A stretch of DNA of 64,000 nt from Phoronis australis. Taxonomy: Eukaryota; Phoronida; Phoronidae. The notes beneath the pieces were generated by a model. The model did no database searches and was not told where the DNA came from. It saw nothing but the letters and a program-made list of their open reading frames with translations. Position numbers and translations under genes: made by a program. Where the stretch lies: assembly GCA_002633005.1 (NCBI GenBank), contig NMRA01000488.1:224194-288193 (forward strand), given 5' to 3'. Below, one piece after another: positions 28,301-43,300 of the stretch. The first letter of the stretch is position 1. Every line of letters begins with the position of its first letter.

Positions 28301-31300
28301 TCAATCTGCGAAGTGGGTAATTTTGTCATCTTTCCGGTGATTCTTGAATTCAGACGGCCATTATTGTATATTTCTACAACTTGGGCGAAGCTACAAGGTT
28401 GATCAACATTTCACTGTCCCAAATTGGAGAATTTTTACAGTAAATACCAAAGGATGCCTTTTAAAAATATGGAATCTACAATGTGGAAAAGCGTGAATAA
28501 CTCTCATGCAAACAAAACTGGACCTCACAGTAGTCACAAAGTCCACCTGATGGCTATGTCATCATCATAAATTTGGTTGCTTCAAGGGAAATATCTTGAT
28601 ACATTTGAGTAAACCTTGAAATGACACCTGAAGTATCTAGATTGTCTGTGGATTACTTGGCTCAACACACAGAGGCCTCTTCATGGAGATGTGCAAACAC
28701 CATCAAATTGTAAGGCGTTCGATATAGAAACAACGCATGGATGGTCTTTCAAATCACATGTATTCTGGATAAATGAAAACTCTAAATTCACTTGTTTAGG
28801 ACCAAAATATGACAAAATGCCAGGGCAACAAAGGCATTTTTTGTCATTAAAGAACTCTTTTATTTAGGACATCCATTTCCTAGTTGCGATACTGGCTTAT
28901 TGCTGTCAGGGGAGCTTTGAACTTTTTGTCAGCAAAAAAGGCATCCTCCTTACGAATGTATTTCCCTGACATTAGACAGAAAAATCAATTCTTATTTCTT
29001 TATGATCAAATATCAAAAAATCCTGTTTTTGTTACAAAATTACAAATTGGCTCTAAAATAATCTCTTTCAAACTGTATTAAAGGAAGAGAACTGTAATCT
29101 ATTGTATGAGTATCGCAATGACCAATTTAGGATACAAAATGGCAAACAAGTGAAAGTTTCTTTCTTTTCACTTTTAAATAAACTGGAAACAGCAGGTAGT
29201 AAATTCTTTGTCAATTTCACGTTATATACAACAGCAACCAATAGACACGTTTTGAGAAACTGCTGGAAATCAGAACAATGAATCGTACAACAAACGGTCG
29301 ACTTTAAAGATTTTTTTGTCTGAAATTGGCCAGGTGAAATTTTACCATACACAGAAAATGAAGGCAAATAACGTTGCAAACGTGACAAGGGTGACAGGTA
29401 GCTGTGACACTACCCACTTACAGGTGACTTGTACAATTATTGACTAAAAATTGAATTAATATCACGCGCAAATTGTACAGCAAGACTTGGCAGTGAAAAA
29501 GTTGACTTTGATATCATACCGAAGTGAAACTAGATCCAAGAAGGAGGAAGAGAAATTGTATGTCAAATGCGGTCCCACCACGTTCGTTTCAGTCTCGATA
29601 TGAATACGAGCTTTTGTATGCTTAGTGACAAGAGCCTTACCATATCTGGCTAAGAACGAGCAACGACAAGCGCGACTGTAGAAAGAAATCCCTGATGGAG
29701 TCACCTACAATAACATAAAAAGTGAAAATAGAGCAGTAAATATAAATGGGATTTACTACAGGCAGTGATAGATGTGCAGCAATATTCAAAGTAAGATGAC
29801 CTCAAACCAGTTTTCACATATGCAGCACTTAAACGGACATATTGTTGGAGGGGGTAGGCTTCTTGGGGCTATGCTTTGACCAGAGCTATAAAACAACAAA
29901 ATGCCACTTCTCATTGTAGTCTGCCAGATTCGTAGCAATCTAGACTGATGACTTTACTAGTTATATATATGCTTAAACTGTTCCGCTTTTCATGTGGTAT
30001 TTAGGCTCTAACAGCAGACTTAATTAAGCAATGACCACGAAGGTTCCAGGTTCGATTCCGCGCTGCGGNCCAAGAATGAAGGTTAATTTACAGGAAATTT
30101 AGAAAAGGAGACTTAGCCACTTTGTAGTTAAGAATTTTGCCTCCATGAGTCATCACCACTAATTTTTGATCTTACAGAGAATTATATTACAAGCCATGAT
30201 GGCTGGAAGCCAGATTCATTGTTATAGTAATCTCCCCTGATGATCGAGAATGAAGGGAAATTAACAGTAAAGTTAATAACGTAGCTAAGCCACTCTGTAA
30301 TTAAAAATTTGTCGCCCTAATAGCATTACCAGTCTTTTTAGCCGTCAACAAAATAATTCATCTAACGCGGAAATAGTACTTTGTCTGATTATGTTTGTCT
30401 TGTACTTTTTGGTGAAGGACATCAGAAAGATAAGGCATTTAAATATTCAGTGCTTGTTATTTTTAAAGAAAAAAATACAAAATTTCAGTTGCACACCACC
30501 ATATTGCTTCCTAAAATGGTGACATTTTACCATATTTTTATTGCTATTTTGCAATACATTTTGGACAGCTAGTTCACAATAATGCTCGAAAATGACAGAA
30601 CCATTAACCAAAACATGTCACGCTTAAAATGCGGTTTTTGAATTCTAAACATTAAATCAGTATTGACTCGCATATACCTTAGAAAAACGGAATCTTATAT
30701 TGTGACAGCCTGTCCAAGTAATCTGTGAACAAACAATCATTACGTGCAAACATATAGAGAGTGAGTGCACGCATGCAAGTGTGTTTACTGCCAAACTAAG
30801 CTTAATGTTCTCTTAAGTGAGTCACACACATCCACAAAATAATCCCCGACTGTGTCAAGCTCCTCTCCACAAAAATGATGCTTAAATAATAGTTTTGTAA
30901 TGCAGTCATTTTCTTGGATTTAATGTTTTCAATTGACCACTACCATGATGCAGAAATCTGTTATAAGCTTTGTCCACGTTTGGTTCATAGAATGATTAAG
31001 TCTGGACAGAATATGTGTGACTAGGTAGTCTTACATCTATGCTGAAACATTAACTAAACTTCTAATATCAATGGAAGCTGAGTTTCCAGTATAAGCCTAT
31101 TGTAAAAGGCAGTTTTTATTTATTGTTGTCATTGTACTTTTAGTTGAATAAACAAATGACACTCTCTAATAAAGGTGATGACCAGAGAATGTCTGAAATC
31201 AATAAACTCCGCACATTTTGAAACGAAGATTTGAGATGATTATACCAGAATCTTAAAAATACCACTGACATAAGACAAACCATACAATCATAAAAGCAAA

Positions 31301-34300
31301 GAAAACTTAAATCCCTGGTGTCACTCGCACAAACTAATCTATGCAGTCATAACACAGTAAAAGCTACTTTAACAAGAAAACAAAAACCTAAACAGCAACA
31401 AAATACTTGAAACCACGATATGTATTTGCAGGACCTTTTAAACTTCAAAACAAAGACAGGTTCTGAGTAGTATGAACGACAAATTAATCAAAGCCCATGC
31501 TAATAATGACTAGCGTTCAATGTCTTCTAAAGCTGAACACAAATAATTCCCAAATAAGACACGACTTCTCTTCAAAATGTTGTGTTGAACTTACACTCCG
31601 GTAGATCAACTTGCAAGGTCAATGCCGTTGACAATCTTTTTAAAAAAGCACCACCAAAGTTTTGATAGGTGTTCATACCTGACAAGTCTGAAGGCTGGCA
31701 ACCCTCTCCTGAATGAGTTTTAATCTGAAAGATCAAACAAGCAAATGTGTACGGTGAACAAACAAGTGATAAGATAACTCCTTGTCAGGTACTCTAACTG
31801 GCAGTGTATTACAAGCAGTGAAACAACGGCAGACAACAGAACTACACTGACCGAGCCAGTGGTAAATCGCCTACTAATTAGTGCAGTAATGCTAGCTGTA
31901 AAATACACGTGCAGGAGGTGTATTGATCCTTATAGACAGTGAGAGCGAAGAAAGGAAATTGATTATTTATTTCAAAGCAGAGAAAACATTTAAAAATCTG
32001 TAATTAATGACAGTTTCTTTACTTTGGGGGCCTGAAACCCGACACAAAAAACGAGTTTCGGAAATTTTTGTTTGAGAGACGGGCATTTTTACTTAATGAG
32101 ATAATTTTCATGATCTTGAAGACATTCATTTGCACTTTTACTGAATAAATATTCCTACATTTTAGATCGTTAGTTTGCTAATTCTTCACCCATTGAGCAG
32201 ACTGTGTGGTAGACAAGTGAAATTATATACAATAAAATCTCACCAATTCAAAACGCAATTTTTGCAACAAATTTTATGTTTAGGGAAGTTGTAGACATGC
32301 ACAATGTTAGACACGTTTGAAAAATGAAAAAAGATTAATTTTTCCAATTATTTTGTTCGTAATTGGATAAATTTTATTGTATTCCAATTTCTCATAATAT
32401 TCTTAACGCAGAAAAACAATAAGTCTTAGAGTCATCATCTATGTAGACCTACCTAATTCTGTTGCCAGCTGGCGTATTGGCTGGAGGCTGGTAGCCTGGC
32501 AACAACGCTGAGACATTAAAATTGGCATTCTTCAAATCAAAGCCTGTTGAAATAACAAAATAAACTACATTTAAGTTTTGCACACCACTGCAGCACTAAT
32601 GTTATCAACGCAGTGAGTTTACTTCAAATTTACTCTACTTGACAAAAATATGACACCAATGAATAAAAAACACAAAATTTCCCCAAAGCCAATTGACGAA
32701 AAGAACTAATCAAAGCTCCAGATCACCAGGATATTGAAAATGCTACGATCATCCTCCATGACAGCCGACGAAATTCATTGCTGCAGAAAGATGGTTTTCC
32801 TATGAGCTACAGACACGGTGCAACGATTTATGGCAAACGAACAACGAAAAGGATTTGCGAGATAAAAATCATGTTGTCGCCCTAATGATCAGTTGAGAGA
32901 TATAGTTCGTAAGAAACAAGCCCTAAAGCAAAATGAAGTCAATTCACCTTCCTAAAGTGTCACAAATATTTTAGTGTCCGGTGTGTTAGATTAACAAACA
33001 AATATACGAAACATTTACAAGTTACATCAAGTGTGACTAAGAGAAATGTGACAACATCGACAAGACTCATGCATTTTAATTCCCATGATGCACCACACAA
33101 CCAGCGGACACTAACAAAACTTTACACTGTCTAATCACTTTAAGACATTTTTTGTAATATTATTGTCATTGGTGCTATGGAATAGTTTACCAGCTCATCT
33201 GAAATATCACAGAAATAAAGTAATGTTCGAACCCCAAGAGCTAGCTGTTTCAATCCGAGTCAAGCTCACCCGACACGACTGGGTTCATTGTAATCAATGA
33301 ATTCGCTGAAAGGCTTGGAATCGTGGAGATATTACTATGCTGGGCACTTAATTTTTTCAACAGGGCACTTTATGATTGTGCGTTTGCATACCGCAAACAG
33401 TTTCAGCACAAAATCATGCGGAATACATTAGAAAGAATCTGTTGTTTTAGTACGCCGGGGTGCAGGGGACTTCCGTCACAGGTTCTATCCATTTGTGGGA
33501 CTTAGCAACAGTAACAGTGTAGATTGTGGCCTAAATCAGTTTGCGCAAAAACCTGGTTTAATTTATCTCACTAAATATAGCATTTTCATAGCACAGTTGC
33601 TGCTATCAGTTGCTTTATTAATAAAGACACTACCAAATTTAATGAAAATAGGGTTCTTATCTGATAGTAGGCGATGGCTGATTGACATCAAAATCGTGCA
33701 GAATATCTCAAAATGACAGAATCAATTCTGACGATTAACTCACAAACGTACAAAGAATGAATGCCACACATTTCAAATCAAGTCTTTAGACACCCAAAGA
33801 ATATCAGCAAACCTTGGCTAACATCATTTCTAAATAAGAAGACATACCTTGGCCAATTAATTGCACTAGATGAGAAAATATGGCAAATTCTGGCATCCGT
33901 AATCTCTGGTCAGCTTTTGTGGCAGACAATCGCCATAGACGCTGTAACTTGTCTTGGGGAACGTTGAAAGAATTTAAGATTCCCAAAAAATTAGCACCTG
34001 AAAGGGGAGAGACTAGTGCAACTAGAGACACCTATTGGAAGAAACAACAACACATCTGTGTAACAACCAACAGAGACAGCCAGCATATCTAAAAATCCAG
34101 TCAACAATTTTCCAACAGAAACCTAAAGAGAACTTTGTTATGATGTCTGGTGAAACATGTTTTTTCTATGGTTTTTACAAAACAACTCTACATTTACAAC
34201 AATAACTAACATTTCATAACAAAAAAACAAAAATGAATGTGGTATATATGCCTGATCTGTTGCTGAAATCTGACCAAAGTTTTATTTTGTGATCACACAG

Positions 34301-37300
34301 TTGAGAAGCTGTAACAACAAACTGCAGTATCTATCAACTTAGAGGAGGAGTTTACATAAATTATATAGTCATTTTGTACCCTTGAAAAATACAACTAAAA
34401 TCTTAAAAACATTACACAATAATTAGGAAAACTAACATCCAAACACAGAAGTTCCCAATATCAACGGCTTTGATATGTTTCCATAGTTACCTTCATTGCA
34501 CAATTTCTTGAATGCTTCTTTGAACTCAGTCAAACTGGCCTTGCATATAACTGGCACATCTACATTCCTGACATCTGGTGGAAGGCTGTGAGGCAGTGAC
34601 TGGGGTAATTTTCTCCCCTGTACTTTGCCACAACATAGGTGAGCAGCCGACATAAATTCCCTGACATCCAAAAGGTTATCCAAGGTCTCATCGGCAAGAT
34701 TCCTGTAAAAAAACATGAAAATACTAATAAAGGCATAGACATGGATTTTTCCATGCTTTATAAACATTTAAGTTCATAAAACTTGTAACGAAATTAAAAG
34801 CGCATGCCATCGCTTTTATTGCCCCGTCAGTACAAGCTGCTGATACAAGACACACCATAAGTTGAAGACAATCTCATATGCAAGTCATATTGATGAATGC
34901 GTGACACTCTTTGGCCAAGACAGGGTCTTTAGATAATTCAAAAGGGAACACAGCAGGAATGTAGCTCCTTATACCATAGCCCCCATAGACAAACATCGAC
35001 TCACCAGAGTTGTTTGTTCATGATGTCAGATGGCATAAATCTACTACCTTGTCCATTTGTGGAAGGTGTTACTAGTGAGCTAACAGATTAGCCTGAGAAA
35101 GTTTGTCCATCATGTATGAGACTTTTCAAATCATAATTTGAGGCTGCGTAGCCGGGATCCTACCTCTTCAAAATAATATTGAAAATGCCTAATCTATGCA
35201 ACAAATTCTTGAAAAGTTTGTGACTTTCCTCCAGCAACACATGCACAGAATGACTTCTTAACACTTCCACAATAACACTGGAGCAAGTTTACCGTGTGGA
35301 CGTACACCTGAACCGCGGCAAATTGACCCTTGAGAGAATTACTTGCACTGGGGCAACTGCTAACAGGACATGGTAACAGTTATTGTGTAAACATGACATT
35401 CTAAAAATTCTCCAATTTGGGAACATCTCTACTGGGACACGGAAACTCCCGAAAAAATTGAATTTTCTTGATTTTGGAATTTATAACAAGGGCAATTTTG
35501 GCATTCACAAAAATTCTCAAATTTCGGACAATGCGTTTTCAATCTGCGAAGTGGGTAATTTTGTCATCTTTCCGGTGATTCTTGAATTCAGACGGCCATT
35601 ATTGTATATTTCTACAACTTGGGCGAAGCTACAAGGTTGATCAACATTTCACTGTCCCAAATTGGAGAATTTTTACAGTAAATACCAAAGGATGCCTTTT
35701 AAAAATATGGAATCTACAATGTGGAAAAGCGTGAATAACTCTCATGCAAACAAAACTGGACCTCACAGTAGTCACAAAGTCCACCTGATGGCTATGTCAT
35801 CATCATAAATTTGGTTGCTTCAAGGGAAATATCTTGATACATTTGAGTAAACCTTGAAATGACACCTGAAGTATCTAGATTGTCTGTGGATTACTTGGCT
35901 CAACACACAGAGGCCTCTTCATGGAGATGTGCAAACACCATCAAATTGTAAGGCGTTCGATATAGAAACAACGCATGGATGGTCTTTCAAATCACATGTA
36001 TTCTGGATAAATGAAAACTCTAAATTCACTTGTTTAGGACCAAAATATGACAAAATGCCAGGGCAACAAAGGCATTTTTTGTCATTAAAGAACTCTTTTA
36101 TTTAGGACATCCATTTCCTAGTTGCGATACTGGCTTATTGCTGTCAGGGGAGCTTTGAACTTTTTGTCAGCAAAAAAGGCATCCTCCTTACGAATGTATT
36201 TCCCTGACATTAGACAGAAAAATCAATTCTTATTTCTTTATGATCAAATATCAAAAAATCCTGTTTTTGTTACAAAATTACAAATTGGCTCTAAAATAAT
36301 CTCTTTCAAACTGTATTAAAGGAAGAGAACTGTAATCTATTGTATGAGTATCGCAATGACCAATTTAGGATACAAAATGGCAAACAAGTGAAAGTTTCTT
36401 TCTTTTCACTTTTAAATAAACTGGAAACAGCAGGTAGTAAATTCTTTGTCAATTTCACGTTATATACAACAGCAACCAATAGACACGTTTTGAGAAACTG
36501 CTGGAAATCAGAACAATGAATCGTACAACAAACGGTCGACTTTAAAGATTTTTTTGTCTGAAATTGGCCAGGTGAAATTTTACCATACACAGAAAATGAA
36601 GGCAAATAACGTTGCAAACGTGACAAGGGTGACAGGTAGCTGTGACACTACCCACTTACAGGTGACTTGTACAATTATTGACTAAAAATTGAATTAATAT
36701 CACGCGCAAATTGTACAGCAAGACTTGGCAGTGAAAAAGTTGACTTTGATATCATACCGAAGTGAAACTAGATCCAAGAAGGAGGAAGAGAAATTGTATG
36801 TCAAATGCGGTCCCACCACGTTCGTTTCAGTCTCGATATGAATACGAGCTTTTGTATGCTTAGTGACAAGAGCCTTACCATATCTGGCTAAGAACGAGCA
36901 ACGACAAGCGCGACTGTAGAAAGAAATCCCTGATGGAGTCACCTACAATAACATAAAAAGTGAAAATAGAGCAGTAAATATAAATGGGATTTACTACAGG
37001 CAGTGATAGATGTGCAGCAATATTCAAAGTAAGATGACCTCAAACCAGTTTTCACATATGCAGCACTTAAACGGACATATTGTTGGAGGGGGTAGGCTTC
37101 TTGGGGCTATGCTTTGACCAGAGCTATAAAACAACAAAATGCCACTTCTCATTGTAGTCTGCCAGATTCGTAGCAATCTAGACTGATGACTTTACTAGTT
37201 ATATATATGCTTAAACTGTTCCGCTTTTCATGTGGTATTTAGGCTCTAACAGCAGACTTAATTAAGCAATGACCACGAAGGTTCCAGGTTCGATTCCGCG

Positions 37301-40300
37301 CTGCGGTTATCTCAGAAAGTTATTTTTCTTGCTGATTATGTCAGTTTAAGGTAATGTAGGACCCTTCCAAATTTGTCTCTAAGTTCGGAATGCCGTATCT
37401 CAGATCTGGCAGATTGAATTCCTATGAAACTTTCACACATTATACTCTAAGCAATGTTCTCCACAATTCTGAGAGGTTATCCAAAATAGGATTTTTACGA
37501 AAAAAGTCAACAGTTGCAAGAAACCAAGATATTTAAGAAAACGGCAACAGCTTTTTGTGCTTTCATTTTCAACGTTTAAATCAAATGAAATTTGGCCCTA
37601 AGGTGAAATCTCACCAATTCAATACACAATATTGCATAAAATATATGTAGCATCAAACTAAATCTTTCCATGATCAAGTTCTGTACCACTGCTATCATCA
37701 GAAAAAATATCTTGAAAAATTGTGGGCTTTTACAATAGCGTTAAAACTTCTTGAAAAACAGAGAAAGGGCAATTTTGGCAAGTACTTTTGTTCGAAACTG
37801 ATGAGAATTTACTGTTATTTTCCTAAGAATGGACTTTGTTGCTAAATTTCACAACAAAGACATCGCCATATGATCTAATTAATGACAGAATAATGTACAG
37901 TTGAAATTTAAAGTTTACAAGCTTTATTTTCAAATACGGTATACTTTTACAGAATTTATTTCAACGATTTTGCACATATTTGGCTAAACGCAGACTTGTC
38001 GATAAGGGGCCTGTTCCAAGAAACTGACTTATGCTCATTTTTGACTTAAGTTTAACATTTGTCTTAACTTCCAAACTTTGAAACTTCCACATTCGTTAAG
38101 TTTGTCAAAATTAAGACAAAATTTTTGTCAAACTTAGATCTGTTTCTTGAATTGGTTTTGAGACAAATTTAACTTTTATTTTTAAATTTTCTAAAATTTA
38201 AGATTTGTCTTAGCTAAGTCAATTTTGTTGGAACGGGCCCAAGGTCCTCCATAACCTCTAAGATCTGCTCCATAACTTAGAACGAACAATTTCCATTATT
38301 GGACGGTAAATTCTCACCAATATCAGCCATAAATAATTACCAAAAAATTTTCAAGGGATTATACCACTGTTGTTAATGCCTGAAATTTTTCAGAAAATTG
38401 TGGTGGTAGACTGGTAGCTTTAGTACATAACTTGAACGTGCAATTTGGAGCTGCTCATCTCTTATGGAAAAATGAGAAAATAAATTTCACTTCTCCATCG
38501 TATTGCGTCTTAAATTGGAGAGATTTTACAGGAACTACCCAGTGACATCACATCAATCATAATTAGATTCAATGCTGCTTGATAAAGAAAACATTTTACA
38601 TAAAAGTAAAATCGTAGGCATGTACCTCAGAAAAACTGAAACTGGGGACCATTGGTGTACAAATGCAAAATAAGGGTGGGACTTTATCCGAATGAGAAGT
38701 CAGGTTATCAAAATAAAGCTGTATCAAGTCATTTTATGTGAAAGTTGAACACTGGTTAAATGCAGACAATGTACTGCTAGTCAGTTAGCAGCGAGCCAAT
38801 TACAATCTTTATTGGAATTGAACTAGACATTCACAAAGACATGGTGTTTCATAGAAACAAATTTGATGACTGCATGAATTGAGGAAGGATACAAGACAGA
38901 GCGCAAGTGTTTAAAAGAGAAAATTTGGAACATTCGGAGTTAGGCATTAATCCAAACTAGGTGTTAAAGCACACTAATACAGTACGTCAAAAATGCTAAA
39001 TAAATCGGAAAGAAATAATTGTAAACAAGGAATGGTAATGGTAAAAATGCTCCACTTTGGGATAGAGGAAAAAATATTTTCAAACCTTCTGAATCAAAAA
39101 ATGTACGGGTACACCATTTCAGGGATATGATACATGCAAAAAAAACGCCCAGGAAAATTCAATATTAGATCGTCCCATATTTTGAAGACTTCCAAACTAC
39201 AGAATGTTGACCTCGTTCAAACTAAGTCGACCTTGTCCCGTAATTCAAACAGTAGAACCTACCTGAGAGAAACCCTTCAACCGGGCCCAGCTCATGAAAG
39301 AGTCGCATGTAATAACAAAACTCATCGTCACTTATTGGCAGCCATTCTGAAAGACAATAATGTACTCCATTATGAAAATTTGTCAACTTGCGACATCACT
39401 AGCCACAGATTACAACAGAGTTACAGCCTCAGGGATCCCTTCCGAGAAATGTGGCTATAGCTACGTGGCCTCAAGTATATGGACCAATTTGGAGGACCTA
39501 TGTGCCATGTTATTTTTGGTCCTTTTTTGCTTCCAATTTTAATGTGCCCGTTGGCCCAGTTAAGTAATCCCAGAGTGTCAATGAAATTTTTTGCACTAAT
39601 GACGCGAGGCGTGCTCCTAAAATTATCTCTGGAGCCAAAAATACAATATTAAAGTCACTGTTGCCAAACTGTTGGTATCTTACAAGACTACAAAACAGAG
39701 AACTTTTCTGAAATAAACAAGATCCATGTTTGCTTCAGGAAGGTTCTGATGTCTCGTAATCTGAAAAAATTTAAAGGAAGGCTTAAAAAATTTTTCATGC
39801 ACGATGACTAGATCTTAATTTTAAACAATTGATCCAATAACTGAATGGCCCCGTGACTGACTTTGACCGATTACATATGTTAATAGCACCCACGTCTTCA
39901 AATCAAGGATATGCTTTTATTTTTGCTACAGACAAATTAATATAAATGTATCCCAAAACCCAACGCCTCACAGGCAACACCGTCCTAGGCATACGGAGTG
40001 TGTCCTCTGCCGTTAGGGTAGAAGAGAATGGAGATGATACGTGCTGCACATCATCAATAACAGTATACAGTTGCATACCTTCGGGTAATAATTTCAGGTA
40101 ATAACGCTCTACCATGGCTAAAAACACAGTGTGCTGCAGCCGTGATACTTCAGTGGCTGTGAAACAAAGTTATGAAGACTAGAAATATCAGTACAGACCT
40201 ATTGATTTCAATATGATTAGCAAGGAAATGCTTTCATAAAGGAAATGATATATAGGTCAATAACCCTAAATAAATGTAAAAATAAATAAGATGTGCTAAC

Positions 40301-43300
40301 ATATAGTATTGTAAATATTGATATAATCAATAAAAGTTCTATACACGCCTGGCTTGTTTTAAGTCTATGTACTGTGCTAATGGCATGAATATCATAGCAA
40401 CTTACAAACATTTAACAACCAGTTTGAATAAATTTACATCTTATATCGAACAAAATAAAATCAGCAGCAAATTAAAAGCACACCTGCAACACTTCATTGT
40501 GTCTAATGAGTCTAACATCAGTAACAACTTACAGTGTAAACAAGGAGTGTAAACAAATTGAAAGGGTACCAATTGACATTCACAAATTGACTGCTAGTAG
40601 TTAAAATTTTTAAGGAAGTAAATATGTAAGATGAGGACTACTTTTGAATACCAAAGATCACAAAATCAGGATTAAGGGCTTTATGATTTGATTCAGATCT
40701 TAACTCAGTTTCAAGAGTTATTTTGGAACTTCGCATCCATTAACGAGGTTTCTAGGGAAGTTGAATAGAAAATCAGGTTTGGAATCTGAGATGACATCAA
40801 AATTTAGAAACAGAAACAGAATTAAGAAGCAGCTTGTGTAAGAATAAGTTTTCACTGCAACTTCCTTGACAGCGTGAATTTAAATCTCATTAAATTAAAA
40901 AACTTGATGCGCATGGTTCCGTAAAATGGACAATACCTAGTCTGGACTTTTTTGTTGTAACATCTGCGCAAAAATTATTGCCAACATTACAGGACTATGG
41001 CATTATAACAACACGTGAGAAACACCTACATGAACTCAATATGAAATGGGTCACTGTACATTTCTCTCTCAACATCAGTGCACCAGCATATTGATGTGAA
41101 TGTGGGATTTTACATTAGCAGCTGAAACTGACTGTATCACAAAATAACGGTTTATAGTATCTATATGCAATAAACTTGCATTACTTAGTGGTAATCACTT
41201 CACTAGCAAGTGTCCCCATATCATAGATGCGGACAGTAAAATAAAGGCTGAAGAACACATAGCTTTGCAGTTTTCATTATCTAAAACACCGCACGTACTT
41301 TACCTACTTCATTTCTGGTTTGAACCCTATGTAAGTATGCATTTGCCAGATTTTCCTGATTTGTAATAAAAGCATGCCAGGTAGTGTACCCTATCTTCAT
41401 CAGTGCACAAAAATTATCAACACTTTTCCTTTTTATGTCAGATACATCTTGTAAAAGAGTGTGCAAAGATGATCACTGTTTTGACCAGAGCTCTGGGTAC
41501 TAGCTACATACTTCATAGCACTGGGAGTCACAGTTCACATATTTCTGCCCAAAAGCATTCACTGGTTGACATGAGAAAATTAATAGCTTTCCACTGCAAG
41601 CAACTTCATAAATTATCAGGAACAATAACCAAAATGACAATGTCCAACACACTGTATTCAAATTTACACACGACTGATTTTGGGATATTTTTCATCAAAG
41701 AATGAAAGATAAAAGGTCAACAAGCCTACAAAACCAATTTACAACACAATATGAAAGACAAGTGTTTCTCCTTTTTCATATCTTCATAAGCAATAGGTAA
41801 GCAATGCATGAAAACATTCCTATGAAGGACCTTATTGACAACTCTGTATTTACCCAAAAAACTACAAAACCATTTCAAATCGCTAAAAGTACATCTTTCC
41901 TGAAAGAAGAAAGCCTGCAGAATTTGATTTTAAACTTTAAACCAATCCCCCATAAATTGAGTCACATGACAAGGTTTTTCAGCAAAAAAGAAACGTGAAA
42001 AACTTCTGGAAAAGTCTAAGTATATAGCCAGACATTTCTGCCATCAGTTGGGTCCTAATATACTTATATTTGATAAGCCCCCGTGTAAACAAGGGACATT
42101 TGAAGACAATTCCTCAATTCCTTACAACCTTTGAAAACAGTGTACAAAGTATAGTATCTAAAAGCTTCATAAAAATCTGATAAGCCATTTATGAGATATG
42201 ATGTTCTGAAGTCAGCTAAATTTGGATATTATTTTTTCTAAGGCCCTGCATAACCTTAAGTAACACTGAATACCAACATAAATATGGTTGTCTGAAAAAT
42301 GTGCATCTTCACAGCATTTGAAGCTCTTCAATAACAAAAAGGGCAGTTTTGACACATACTTTTGTCCTCAATTTCCAATCCGGATAACGCATAATTCAAT
42401 ATTTCCTAAAAATGGCATAACATGAAAAGGTTTGCCCCTCATAACAAGCATTAATACTAGCTCAGCAAACACCTGTGCCTCAGTTCATCAAATGTCCTAA
42501 GTTTGGTCTTAGCTAAGACAGTCATATTTTGAATTTTCATTAACACAAAATTTATTAAGAAAGGCAATCAGTTTGAATGTGAATTTCAATCACGTTTGTA
42601 CATCAGTACTACATGTTTTCACTTATGAAATTTGCAGTGTCACCAACTTAGCGAAAATGTTATGGCCATCTTAGCTCTTCTGGTCTTCTGGTAGAAGTTT
42701 ACGTAAACAAACATTTAGTACTATAGACGAACTTAATATAAATTATTTTGTTTCATCAACAAATTTTCTTAGTCAATGGCCATAAACCTTCACTCAGAGG
42801 GATGAACAGGCATAAGGAGATCAGAAAGTAGTGAATTTTGCCACACAAACCCACATAAAAATATTTTATTAAAAATCACTCAGATAGCTTCAGTGTTTCA
42901 AAAACGATGCCACAGATGAACAGTAGGTATAGGTACCATTACAACAAACTTGTCTGATATAATTCTCACCTGTATAATTTTATTTGCAATTCAGAATGGA
43001 AAACCCCCGAGCACACCCGTTCAACTATGAGACAAGAGAGTGCACCAAGTGCAGTAATATAATCTACGGTTGACTTACATACCAGGTTTGGACATCCTAT
43101 TTTTCAGTTTCACTGACAATTCAATTAAGTACAAATCCGTGAAAAGCAGGTTCCACCCCATATTATTCCACCAAGATTTGAAACTTTCTACATACATCGA
43201 GTTGAAATTAACTTTTGAAACTTGAAAGTCAAATGCCTTTCTGTCACAGGATTAAAGTAAACTTAAAACAAGAAATTTTTATTTACTGGATGCCAATGGG

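Larger units (their letters stand above)
22804..30068. repeat. 7.2-kb tandem duplication, copy 1
   Basis: Direct duplicate of 30070-37306 (7265 versus 7237 bp). The first 1.6 kb differ by scattered substitutions and by 7-bp and 21-bp length differences. From 24411 onward I saw no difference. Holds EH-gene exons A-D. Confidence 0.95.
30070..37306. repeat. 7.2-kb tandem duplication, copy 2
   Basis: Second copy, offset 7266 bp at its start and 7238 bp after two deletions. See copy 1. Confidence 0.95.

Noticed and set aside
30070-37306. Real duplicated EH domain (two EH repeats in one protein)
   Set aside because: Splice phases conflict between copies, most of the block including introns looks identical, and a single N marks the joint.
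39134-39460. 108-codon open frame on the plus strand
   Set aside because: No domain, no convincing splice context, and opposite to the EH gene intron it lies in.
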